Assembly (NCBI RefSeq): GCF_000276605.1
Contig: NZ_AKJX01000168.1
Coordinates: 1 to 41,308, forward strand
Direction of reading: 5' to 3'
Source: Acidovorax sp. CF316
Lineage (GTDB): Bacteria; Pseudomonadota; Gammaproteobacteria; Burkholderiales; Burkholderiaceae_C
Length of the DNA: 41,308 nucleotides
Part shown: in pieces, positions 34,314-41,308 of the stretch
Layout of the letters: each line of letters opens with the position of its first letter
How positions within the stretch are numbered: the first letter of the stretch is position 1
The notes under the pieces: generated by a model
The model's input: the letters and a program-made list of their open reading frames with translations, nothing else
Told to the model about the DNA's origin: nothing
The model's database searches: none
Program-made: the position numbers and the translations under genes

Positions 34314-35425
34314 GCGCGCTTCACCGTGCCTTCATGGGCCATCAGGCAGGCAGCCACGATATCGTCCTGCAGGTCCATGTGCAGTACGCCTTCCTTGTTG
34401 ACAATGAGCTTGAGGAAGTCGAGCACGTTGCGCGCGTAGAGCGACGAGGCATCCGCCGCCACCAGGGCCGGCAGGTTGGTCTCGCCCACCAGGGTCACGC
34501 CGTGCTTGACGACGGTCTTGCCGGGCTCGGTGAGCGGGCAGTTGCCGCCCTGGGGGGCGGCGATGTCGACGATGACCGAACCGGCCTTCATCGACTGGAC
34601 CATCTCCTCGGTCACCAGCACCGGGGCCGCGCGGCCGGGGATCAGGGCGGTGGTGATGACCACGTCGGCCTGGGCCACGCGCTTGGCGACCTCGGCCTTC
34701 TGGCGCTCCAGCCAGCTGGGCGGCATGGGGCGGGCGTAGCCGCCCACGCCCTCGGCGGCGTCCTTTTCTTCCTGGGTCTCGTAGGGCACGTCGATGAACT
34801 TGCCACCCAGCGATTCGACCTGCTCCTTGACGCTGGGGCGCACATCGGAGGCCTCGATCACGGCACCCAGGCGCTTGGCCGTGGCAATCGCCTGCAGGCC
34901 GGCCACGCCCACGCCCAGGATCACCACGCGCGCGGCCTTCACGGTGCCGGCGGCTGTCATGAGCATGGGGAAGAAGCGCTGGTAGCGGTCGGCCGCGATC
35001 ATCACGGCCTTGTAGCCGGCGATGTTGGCCTGGGAGGACAGCACGTCCATGCTTTGCGCACGGGTGGTGCGGGGAGCGGCTTCGAGCGCGTAGGCCGTCA
35101 CGCCGGCCGTGGCCAGGCGCTGCAGGCCCGCCGCATCGAAGGGGTTGAGCATGCCGACCAGCGTGGTGCCCGCGCGCAGGCGCGGCGTCTCGGCCTCGGA
35201 CGGGCAGCGCACCTTGAGCAGCAGGTCGGCGCCCCAGGCGCCCGCGGCATCGGTAATCTCGGCACCGGCCGCTTCGTACGCCGCATCGGTGACGCTGGCG
35301 GCAATGCCGGCGCCGGCCTCGACGCGCAGGGTATGGCCCTGGGCCTTGAGCTTCTTGACCGTTTCGGGGGTCACGGCAACCCGTGTCTCTCCTGCCATGG
35401 ACTCTGCAGGCACACCAATCAGCAT
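34310..35425 (-). CDS. pntAA: NAD(P) transhydrogenase subunit alpha part 1
   Basis: Soluble NAD(H)-binding subunit of the split transhydrogenase. The 371-aa protein has LIGVPAESMAGETRVAVTPETVKKL, then RYQRFFPMLMTAAGTVKAARVVILGVGVAGLQAIATAKRLGAVIEASDVRP (dinucleotide fold), GYARPMP, and TTALIPGRAAPVLVT. It ends without the membrane helices carried by E. coli PntA, which is the reason pntAB exists as a separate gene. AAGGAGA is 7-8 bases before the ATG. It is the first gene of a five-gene run, and an inverted repeat lies upstream. Confidence 0.95.
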   Translation of the reverse strand: MLIGVPAESMAGETRVAVTPETVKKLKAQGHTLRVEAGAGIAASVTDAAYEAAGAEITDAAGAWGADLLLKVRCPSEAETPRLRAGTTLVGMLNPFDAAGLQRLATAGVTAYALEAAPRTTRAQSMDVLSSQANIAGYKAVMIAADRYQRFFPMLMTAAGTVKAARVVILGVGVAGLQAIATAKRLGAVIEASDVRPSVKEQVESLGGKFIDVPYETQEEKDAAEGVGGYARPMPPSWLERQKAEVAKRVAQADVVITTALIPGRAAPVLVTEEMVQSMKAGSVIVDIAAPQGGNCPLTEPGKTVVKHGVTLVGETNLPALVAADASSLYARNVLDFLKLIVNKEGVLHMDLQDDIVAACLMAHEGTVKRA

Positions 35426-35442
35426 GTCGTCTCCTTGCTCAA

Positions 35443-35470
35443 GGTCAGTGGTTTTACTTACTTACTGACC
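35443..35470 (-). promoter_or_regulatory. inverted repeat upstream of pntAA (possible operator)
   Basis: GGTCAGT and ACTGACC form a perfect 7-bp inverted repeat around an AT-rich centre that holds three GTAA-type repeats on the minus strand. It lies 18-45 bases upstream of the pntAA ATG, in a good position for an operator or a leader hairpin controlling the pnt operon. Confidence 0.4.
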
Positions 35471-35555
35471 GCGAGCTTACATGAAGAAACTTTGATGGCT
35501 GTTGCATTTGGCTGATGTAGAGGGAACTCCCCATCGCAAAGGAGACACTCCAGGC

Positions 35556-35592
35556 GCAAAAAAGCCCGCAAGCACGGGACTTGCGGGCTTGT
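35556..35592 (-). terminator. rho-independent terminator after fba
   Basis: On the minus strand AAGCCCGCAAG-TCCCGTG-CTTGCGGGCTT is followed by a T-run. It lies about 18 bases past the fba stop and separates fba from the pnt operon promoter region. Confidence 0.92.
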
Positions 35593-35609
35593 AGGCCGGG
35601 GCCGGTGGT

Positions 35610-36674
35610 TCAGTGCACCACTTGCGCCAACGTGCCTGCGGCGTACTGCTGGGCCACCTGCTGCAGGCTCAGGCCCTTGATCTTGCTGCCCTGGCCTTCG
35701 CAGCCGAATTCCAGGTAGCGGGCCTTGCAGACCTGCTTGGCGGCTTCGCGTGCGGGCTTGAGCCATTCGCGCGCGTCGAACTTGTCGGGGTTCTCGGCCA
35801 GGAACTTGCGCACCGCGCCGGTCATGGCCAGGCGGATGTCGGTGTCGATGTTGATCTTGCGCACGCCGTACTTGATGGCCTCCTGGATTTCCTCGACGGG
35901 AACGCCGTAGGTTTCCTTCATCTTGCCGCCGTACTGGTTGATGATGGCCAGCAGCTCGGCAGGCACCGAGGAGGAGCCGTGCATCACCAGGTGGGTGTTG
36001 GGAATGCGCTGGTGGATTTCCTTGACGCGGCTGATGGCCAGGATGTCGCCCGTGGGCTTGCGGCTGAACTTGTAGGCGCCGTGGCTGGTGCCGATGGCGA
36101 TCGCCAGGGCATCGAGCTGCGTGGCCTTGACGAACACGGCGGCTTCCTCGGGGTCGGTCAGCATCTGGCTGTGGTCCAGCTTGCCTTCGGCGCCGATGCC
36201 GTCTTCCTCGCCGGCTTCACCGGTTTCCAGGTTGCCCAGGCAGCCGAGTTCGCCCTCCACGGTGACGCCGACCTTGTGTGCCATGTCGACGACCTTGCGC
36301 GTCACTTCCATGTTGTATTCGAAGGACGAGGGGGTCTTGCCGTCTTCCATCAGCGAACCGTCCATCATCACCGAGCCGAAACCCAGGTCGATGGCGCCCG
36401 CGCAGATCTTGGGCGAGGTGCCGTGGTCCTGGTGCATCACCAGGGGAATGTGCGGGAAGGCTTCGACGGCGGCCTGGATCAGGTGCTTGATGAAGGGCTC
36501 GCCGGCGTACTTGCGGGCACCGGCGCTGGCCTGCAGGATCACCGGTGCACCCACCTCGTCGGCAGCCGCCATCACGGCCTGGACCTGTTCCAGGTTGTTG
36601 ACGTTGAAGGCAGGGATGCCATAGCTGTTGGCAGCGGCGTGGTCGAGCAGTTCGCGCATCGAGACGAGGGGCAT
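35610..36674 (-). CDS. fba: fructose-bisphosphate aldolase, class II
   Basis: Zinc-dependent aldolase of glycolysis, gluconeogenesis and possibly the Calvin cycle (CbbA type). The 354-aa protein begins [30 protein letters not shown] and has the metal ligand in [66 protein letters not shown] and [11 protein letters not shown]. Length and motifs match the class IIB (Calvin-type) enzymes. It has its own terminator and begins 81 bases downstream of the kinase stop on the same strand. Confidence 0.97.
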   Translation of the reverse strand: MPLVSMRELLDHAAANSYGIPAFNVNNLEQVQAVMAAADEVGAPVILQASAGARKYAGEPFIKHLIQAAVEAFPHIPLVMHQDHGTSPKICAGAIDLGFGSVMMDGSLMEDGKTPSSFEYNMEVTRKVVDMAHKVGVTVEGELGCLGNLETGEAGEEDGIGAEGKLDHSQMLTDPEEAAVFVKATQLDALAIAIGTSHGAYKFSRKPTGDILAISRVKEIHQRIPNTHLVMHGSSSVPAELLAIINQYGGKMKETYGVPVEEIQEAIKYGVRKINIDTDIRLAMTGAVRKFLAENPDKFDAREWLKPAREAAKQVCKARYLEFGCEGQGSKIKGLSLQQVAQQYAAGTLAQVVH

Positions 36675-36755
36675 GGTCGTGGGGTCCGTTCAGGGTTGAT
36701 GGGGCGCCATGGATACAGGCAGCGGGCGGTGGTAACCGCTTGGTAACCCGGGATT

Positions 36756-38141
36756 TTACCCGGCCGTCGCCGCCGACGCTGCGGCGAATTCCAGCCGGTA
36801 GCAGGTGGTAAAGGGCGCCGGCGCCGCTGCGGGCCCGAAATGCCCACCATGGGCCTCGGCCACGCGGCGCACGATTTCATGCCCCAGGTGCAGGCTGTCC
36901 GCAGGTGCCACGGCACGCTGCGCGCCCGCGCCGCGGGCCCCGTCGTCGCAGACCTGCAGCCATGCAGCCCCGGCATCGGAGACCCCCATCTGCACGGCGA
37001 TGCGGGTGCCTTCCGGGGTGTGCTTGAGGGCGTTTTCCATCAGGTTGCGCAACGCCAGATCCAGCAGCACGGCATGGCCCGCCAAGGCCATCTGGTCAGG
37101 GCCGGCCAGCGCGATCTCGTCGCCGCGCTGCCAGGCAGCCTGTGCGTAGTCGGCGCACACGGCCCGGCTGACGGCCACCAGGTCCAGGGGCGCCTTGGCC
37201 TCGTGCAGTTCGGCCCGGCTGGCACGCGCCAGGGCCAGCAACTGGTTGAGCACGTGGCCCGCTCGCAGCGCGTCCTGGCCGATGCGCGCCACGGCCTGGG
37301 CCTGGGCCGGAGCGTCCAGGCCCTTGTCCAGTGCGCTGGCCTGCAGCGCAATCGACGACAGCGGCGTGCGCAGCTCGTGCGCCACCTCGTTGGCCAGGCG
37401 GCGCTCGCGCGCCATGGCGGCCTGCTGGCGCTCCAGCAGGGTGTTGATTGACGCCACCACCGATTCGAACTCGCTCCAGGCACGGCTGGCGGTCAAGCGC
37501 TCGGCGCTGGCCGGGTCGAGCGCTGCCACGTCGCGGGACAGCTCGTACAACGGGCGCAGCCCCCGCCACAGCGCCAGGCCCAGCGCCAGGGCCACGACAG
37601 GCAGCAGCCACAGGCCTGGCTCCACCATCTGTTCGGCGATGTCCTCGGCCAGGTCATCGCGCTCGCCCAGCTCCAGCAGCACCACCACCTTGCGGCTGCG
37701 GTCGGCCGACCACTGGGAGAAGCTGCGCCACACGGTGGCCTTGGGCCCCAATGTGAGGTTGGAAAAGCCCTCGGCCCCACCGAAGGCGGGCAGGGGGGCG
37801 CTGCCCGTGTGGGCCAGCAAACGGCCCTGTGCATCCCACTGCACCACGCTCAGGGATTGCTGGTAGTCGTGCGCCTTGAGCCAGGGCATGGGGGCACGCT
37901 GCGTGGTGTTCTCGACCTCGACGGACTCCGACGCACGCAGGTTGAGCAGCAGCGCGGCCACGCTGGCCAGGTGGCCATCGGTCAGCTCGTCGGCCTCGTG
38001 GATGCCGGTCTGGTAGCCCAGGTAGACAAAGCTGGCCCAGACCAGCACCAGGGCACCGAGCGACCAGAGCAGCAGCTGGCGGGTGAGCGAGGAACTGCCG
38101 GCCACGCGCAGCAGGCGCCGGCCCCAGGCCTTCATCCTCAT
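36756..38141 (-). CDS. two-component sensor histidine kinase, degenerate G boxes
   Basis: Inner-membrane kinase of 461 aa with two membrane segments (about residues 22-43 and 176-194), a periplasmic sensor region of about 130 residues, and a HAMP-like linker. The HisKA domain is at NEVAHELRTPLSSI (His255) and the N box at DLALRNLMENALKHTP (Asn366, Asn370). The G1 box is VCDDGARGAG with a very short ATP lid, and the G2 box reads HLGHEIVRRVAEAHGG instead of the usual GLGL..IV. The family is QseC/PmrB-like by layout. The ATG overlaps the regulator stop by 4 bases and AGGAGA precedes it. ATP binding may be weakened; this is inference from motif loss. Confidence 0.9.
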   Translation of the reverse strand: MRMKAWGRRLLRVAGSSSLTRQLLLWSLGALVLVWASFVYLGYQTGIHEADELTDGHLASVAALLLNLRASESVEVENTTQRAPMPWLKAHDYQQSLSVVQWDAQGRLLAHTGSAPLPAFGGAEGFSNLTLGPKATVWRSFSQWSADRSRKVVVLLELGERDDLAEDIAEQMVEPGLWLLPVVALALGLALWRGLRPLYELSRDVAALDPASAERLTASRAWSEFESVVASINTLLERQQAAMARERRLANEVAHELRTPLSSIALQASALDKGLDAPAQAQAVARIGQDALRAGHVLNQLLALARASRAELHEAKAPLDLVAVSRAVCADYAQAAWQRGDEIALAGPDQMALAGHAVLLDLALRNLMENALKHTPEGTRIAVQMGVSDAGAAWLQVCDDGARGAGAQRAVAPADSLHLGHEIVRRVAEAHGGHFGPAAAPAPFTTCYRLEFAAASAATAG

Positions 38142-38845
38142 GGCTTCTCCTGGGGCATGAAATAGCCCACGCCGCGCATGGTCTGGATGCAGGTGCTGCC
38201 CAGCTTGCGGCGCAGGTGGTGGATGTAGACCTCGATGGCGTTGCTCTCGATGGCCACGTCCCAGCTGTATAGGCGCTCCTCGATCTGCTGGCGCGAGAGC
38301 ACGCGCCCGCGCGCATCCATCAGCACCCACAGCACCGAGAACTCGCGCGGCGACATCTCCACCGCCTGCCCCGCCTGGTGCACCGTGCGCGCACCGGGGT
38401 CGAGCTCGATGTCGGCATGGCGCAGTGTGGGCGATGCCCGGCCCGTGGCACGGCGCAGCATGGCGCGCAGCCGAGCCTCCAGTTCATCGACGTTGAAGGG
38501 CTTGACGAGGTAGTCGTCGGCCCCCTGGTCCAGCCCTGCGATGCGTTCGGTGACATGGTCGCGCGCCGTGAGGATCAGCACCGGCGTGGCCGGATCGGGC
38601 AGCGCCAGCGCTGCCTGGGCCCCGGCCGTCGCGGCCGGGCTGGCGCGCAGGCGGCGCAGCACCTCGCTGCCGTCGCCGTCCTTCAGGCCCAGGTCCAGCA
38701 GCACGGCATCGAAGCGCTCGGCGCGCAGGGCGGCCCAGGCACCCGCCACGCCATCGCACACGTCGACAGCGTAGCCGCGCTGCTGCAGGTTGGTGCGCAG
38801 GCCACTGGCAATGCCGGCATCGTCTTCCACCACAAGGATTCGCAT
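38138..38845 (-). CDS. OmpR/PhoB-family response regulator
   Basis: The 235-aa protein has a receiver domain (EDD at residues 7-9, phosphoacceptor Asp51, Thr93, Lys115) and a C-terminal winged helix with SPREFSVLWVLMDARGRVLSRQQIEERLYSWDVAIESNAIEVYIHHLRRKL and RGVGYF, typical of the QseB/PmrA/TctD group. About 15 extra Ala/Pro-rich residues lie between helix 3 and strand 4 of the receiver (residues 70-87). It overlaps its kinase gene and is divergent from the PAP2 gene, with a PmrA-like box in the gap. A CACAAT hexamer ends 6 bases before the ATG, so a leaderless transcript is possible. Confidence 0.94.
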   Translation of the reverse strand: MRILVVEDDAGIASGLRTNLQQRGYAVDVCDGVAGAWAALRAERFDAVLLDLGLKDGDGSEVLRRLRASPAATAGAQAALALPDPATPVLILTARDHVTERIAGLDQGADDYLVKPFNVDELEARLRAMLRRATGRASPTLRHADIELDPGARTVHQAGQAVEMSPREFSVLWVLMDARGRVLSRQQIEERLYSWDVAIESNAIEVYIHHLRRKLGSTCIQTMRGVGYFMPQEKP

Positions 38846-38895
38846 GCGCGCATTGTGGCAGTCCCGCGCGGCCTGCGCCCGGACCGCCGCAGGGG

Positions 38896-38912
38896 TTTAA
38901 GACGGCCTTAAG
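38896..38912 (+). promoter_or_regulatory. PmrA/QseB-like direct-repeat box
   Basis: TTTAAG-acggc-CTTAAG is a direct repeat with an 11-base period and matches the PmrA box YTTAAK-N5-YTTAAK exactly. It lies 22 bases upstream of the PAP2 ATG and 50 bases upstream of the response-regulator ATG. The adjacent regulator is of the right family to bind it. Confidence 0.6.
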
Positions 38913-38934
38913 AGCGGATTCCTATCGTCGCCCC

Positions 38935-39675
38935 ATGCGCCTGCCGTCCTCGCCCCTTGACCCCGCCCTCCCCCCGTTCTCCGCGCAGCGGCGCATCGCA
39001 GCCTGGACACTGGCCTGCCTGGCCCTCGTGGTGCTGTGGGACTTCCTGGGCCGGGACCTGTCGCTGGCCCATGCCTTCGGCAGTGGCTCGGGCTTTCCGC
39101 TGCGCGACCAGTGGTTCTTCGTGCATGTGGCGCACGAGGGGGCGCGGCGGGTGGGCTGGTTGCTGGTCTTGCTGCTGGCACTCGGCGTGTGGTGGCCCCT
39201 GGGCCCGCTGCGCCGCCTGGACATGGGCGAGCGCCTGCAGTGGGTGGTGAGCGCACTGCTGGCGCTGGCCGCGGTCAGCATCGCCAAGAACCTGAGCAGC
39301 ACCAGCTGTCCCTGGGACCTGGCCGAATTCGGGGGCGTGGCGCGTTATGCCTCGCACTGGGCCTGGGGCTTGGTGGATGGCGGCGGGGGCCGCTGCTTTC
39401 CCGCCGGCCACGCCTCGGCAGGCTTCGCCTTCGTCGGCGGCTGGTTCGCGCTGCGGCGCACGCAGCCCCGGGCTGCATGCGCCTGCCTGGTGGCATCGCT
39501 GGTGGCCGGGCTGGTGCTGGGCCTGGCCCAGCAGGCGCGGGGCGCGCATTTCATGAGCCACACCCTGTGGTCGGCCTGGCTGTGCTGGACGGTCGCCTGG
39601 ATGGCCGACCTCGGCGCACGCGCACTGCGGGTGCGCCTGGCCCCGCCGCCGGGTGCCGCCGCACCCGCGGCCTGA
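38935..39675 (+). CDS. PAP2-family phosphatase, membrane bound
   Basis: The 246-aa protein has about six hydrophobic segments and a PAP2 catalytic domain. Its three motifs are KNLSSTSCPWDL (Lys kept, the usual Arg-Pro replaced by Cys-Pro), CFPAGHASAGFAF (PSGH-like, catalytic His) and RGAHFMSHTLWSAW (final His/Arg motif, His in the place of the usual Asp). Family members remove phosphate from lipid A, undecaprenyl diphosphate or phosphatidic acid. A PmrA-like box upstream and the divergent two-component system suggest a role in modifying lipid A or other envelope lipids. No Shine-Dalgarno is present; a TATCGT hexamer ends 6 bases before the ATG. The substrate is not known. Confidence 0.85.
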   Translation: MRLPSSPLDPALPPFSAQRRIAAWTLACLALVVLWDFLGRDLSLAHAFGSGSGFPLRDQWFFVHVAHEGARRVGWLLVLLLALGVWWPLGPLRRLDMGERLQWVVSALLALAAVSIAKNLSSTSCPWDLAEFGGVARYASHWAWGLVDGGGGRCFPAGHASAGFAFVGGWFALRRTQPRAACACLVASLVAGLVLGLAQQARGAHFMSHTLWSAWLCWTVAWMADLGARALRVRLAPPPGAAAPAA

Positions 39676-39690
39676 GCCGCTTGGGAGGGA

Positions 39691-41127
39691 TCAGCTGGCG
39701 CGGCAGATCTTGAGCATGTTGGTACCACCGGGAGCCCCCATGGGCTCGCCGCAGGTAATCGCATAGACATCGCCCTTCTGCACGATGTTGCGCGTCTTGA
39801 GGTGGCCCTCGGCCTGCTCCAGCGCCGTGTCGCGGTCGGCACTGGTGTCCATGAGCAAGGGGCGCACGTTGCGGTACATGGCCATCTTGCGCTGCGTGGC
39901 CACCTTGGGCGTGAGCGCATAGATCGGGATGTGGATGCGGTGGCGGCTCATCCACAGCGCCGTGGCGCCGCTGTCGGTCATGGCCACGATGGCCTTGGCG
40001 CCCAGGTGGTGGGCCGTGAACAGCGCGCCCATGGCGATGGACTGGTCGATGCGGCCGAAGGTCTGGCCCGTGAAGTCGGCGTCCAGCGGGTGGTCCTCCG
40101 CGGCCTCGGCCGCGGCGCAGATGGTGGCCATCTCCATCACCGTCTCCAGCGGGTACTTGCCGGCCGCCGTCTCGGCGCTGAGCATCACGGCGTCGGTGCC
40201 GTCGAGCACGGCGTTGGCCACGTCGCTGACCTCGGCGCGCGTGGGCACGGGGTTGGTGATCATGCTCTCCATCATCTGCGTGGCGGTGATGACCACCTTG
40301 TCCAGGTCGCGCGCCATGCGGATCATCTTCTTTTGCAGCGCCGGCACAGCGGCATTGCCCACTTCCACGGCCAGGTCGCCACGGGCGACCATGATGCCGT
40401 CGCTCACGCGCAGGATGGCTTCGAGGTGCGGAATCGCTTCGGCGCGCTCGATCTTGGCGATCAGGCCCGGCTTGTGGCGGAACTCGGAGGCGGCCACGTT
40501 GCACAGCTGGCGCGCCATCTCCATGTCGGTCGCGTTCTTGGGAAAGCTCACGGCCACATAGTCGGCCTGGAAGCTCATCGCGGTGCGGATGTCCTCCATG
40601 TCCTTGGCCGTGAGGGCGGGCGCCGTGAGGCCGCCGCCCTGCTTGTTGATGCCCTTGTTGTTGGACAGCTCGCCGCCGATCTTGACCGTGGTGTGCACCT
40701 CTTCGCCCTGCACGGAATCGACGATGAGCACGATCAGGCCATCGTTGAGCAGCAGCACGTCACCGGCCTTCACGTCGCGCGGCAGCTCCTTGTAATCGAG
40801 GCCCACGCCGTCGATGTCGCCAGGCTCGGTGCGCGAGGCGTCGAGCACGAACCTCTCACCCGACACCAGCTGCACCTTGCCTTCGGCGAACTTGCCGACC
40901 CGGATCTTGGGGCCCTGCAGGTCGGCCATGATGGCCACTTCGCGTCCGGCGCGCTGGGCGGCGGCGCGCACCGTGGTGGCGCGGTCGATGTGGTCCTGCG
41001 CCTTGCCATGGCTGAAGTTCAGGCGCACCACGTTGACGCCCGCGCGGATCATCGCCTCCAGCAGTTGCGGGTCGCTCGAAGCGGGGCCCAGGGTGGCAAC
41101 GATCTTGGTGGCGCGGCGGGTTTGCAT
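39691..41127 (-). CDS. pyk: pyruvate kinase
   Basis: Converts phosphoenolpyruvate and ADP to pyruvate and ATP, the last step of glycolysis. The 478-aa protein has RRATKIVATLGPASSDPQLLEAMIRAGVNVVRLNFSHG, LQGPKIRVGKF, the active-site region GLIAKIERAEAIPHLEAILRVSDGIMVARGDLAVEVG, and ATQMMESMITNPVPTRAEVSDVANAVLDGTDAVMLSAETAAGKYP. Length is normal for the type II-like bacterial enzyme. The ATG at 41127 begins MQTRRATK; an upstream in-frame start would read through the regulatory gap. It converges with the PAP2 gene, 15 bases apart. The upstream region holds an imperfect operator-like palindrome. Confidence 0.97.
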   Translation of the reverse strand: MQTRRATKIVATLGPASSDPQLLEAMIRAGVNVVRLNFSHGKAQDHIDRATTVRAAAQRAGREVAIMADLQGPKIRVGKFAEGKVQLVSGERFVLDASRTEPGDIDGVGLDYKELPRDVKAGDVLLLNDGLIVLIVDSVQGEEVHTTVKIGGELSNNKGINKQGGGLTAPALTAKDMEDIRTAMSFQADYVAVSFPKNATDMEMARQLCNVAASEFRHKPGLIAKIERAEAIPHLEAILRVSDGIMVARGDLAVEVGNAAVPALQKKMIRMARDLDKVVITATQMMESMITNPVPTRAEVSDVANAVLDGTDAVMLSAETAAGKYPLETVMEMATICAAAEAAEDHPLDADFTGQTFGRIDQSIAMGALFTAHHLGAKAIVAMTDSGATALWMSRHRIHIPIYALTPKVATQRKMAMYRNVRPLLMDTSADRDTALEQAEGHLKTRNIVQKGDVYAITCGEPMGAPGGTNMLKICRAS

Positions 41128-41150
41128 GGGCTTGTCTCTTTCGTCGGTTA

Positions 41151-41165
41151 TGTAATCGAATTTCA
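41151..41165 (-). promoter_or_regulatory. imperfect HexR-like palindrome upstream of pyk
   Basis: TGTAATCGAATTTCA has near-symmetric arms (TGtAAT...ATTtCA) and resembles the HexR consensus TGTAATTAAATTACA at 12 of 15 positions. HexR represses central-carbon genes, including pyk, in several proteobacteria. It lies 23-38 bases upstream of the pyk ATG. The match is partial. Confidence 0.3.
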
Positions 41166-41308
41166 ATTTTCACACGAAAGCGGTTACATGCCGATTACCA
41201 CCTGCCCGGCAGGCCCATGCGGCATCCGCAACTATTTCCAAAACTGGAACAGACAGTTCGCGACTGGGTGGTTTTTCTCTGAACACGTGAGGCGTACAGT
41301 TCAACCCA

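Noticed and set aside
41188..41308. A plus-strand frame beginning MPITTCPAGPCG that is open to the right edge
   Set aside because: It has no ribosome site, lies across the pyk upstream region, shows no recognisable protein, and has codon use unlike neighbouring genes; it cannot be judged from 40 codons.

Overview
The window is high-GC chromosomal DNA, densely packed with housekeeping genes. Gene content and protein sequences point to a betaproteobacterium of the order Burkholderiales, most likely family Comamonadaceae (Acidovorax and relatives). The signs are an HprK/PtsN nitrogen-PTS pair, adjacent exbB/exbD and dapB, a bamE-fur divergent pair, a three-gene proton-translocating transhydrogenase, and C-run/G-run intergenic repeats. 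This assignment is inference from protein resemblance; there is no rRNA gene in the window. I saw no tRNA, rRNA, CRISPR array, transposase or phage gene.

Layout. (1) 1-6.2 kb: start of a secreted RCC1-like protein, a small unknown protein, holA, an arginase gene on the opposite strand, then lptE and leuS. The familiar leuS-lptE-holA run is split by the arginase. (2) 6.3-11.4 kb: exbB-exbD, dapB, bamE/fur, hprK, ptsN, hpf, with an intergenic repeat between fur and hprK. (3) 11.7-17.8 kb: an MFS transporter, purC, a thioredoxin-TPR protein (CnoX type), purE-purK and a Sua5-type tRNA t6A enzyme. (4) 17.9-23.9 kb: an envelope block with a GDSL-family lipoprotein lacking its catalytic residues, OmpW, an intact GDSL esterase, a secretory-lipase-like lipoprotein and PBP4 (dacB). 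(5) 23.9-28.1 kb: an EamA transporter, tsaB-rimI-degenerate uracil-DNA glycosylase, and corA behind a structured leader with a seven-codon mini-ORF. (6) 28.1-28.5 kb: a gene-free stretch that is almost entirely a nested palindrome (perfect 31-bp terminal inverted repeats) joined to a second copy of the intergenic repeat. (7) 28.5-35.4 kb: mtnN, a long-chain acyl-CoA ligase, and the pnt operon, which carries two unknown genes between its subunit genes. (8) 35.6-41.3 kb: fba, an OmpR-type two-component system, a PAP2 phosphatase preceded by a PmrA-like box, and pyk.

How the genes fit together. Several sets touch or overlap and are likely co-transcribed: exbB-exbD, purE-purK, tsaB-rimI-udg-like, pntAA-lipoprotein-membrane protein-pntAB-pntB, and the response regulator-kinase pair. 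The envelope block could work as a surface lipid or polyester hydrolysis and uptake module. The two-component system with PAP2 resembles a PmrAB-type envelope-modification circuit. The best candidates for undescribed biology are the 267-bp nested palindrome, the two unknown genes inside the pnt operon, the catalytically dead GDSL paralogue, the degenerate uracil-DNA glycosylase and the corA leader.
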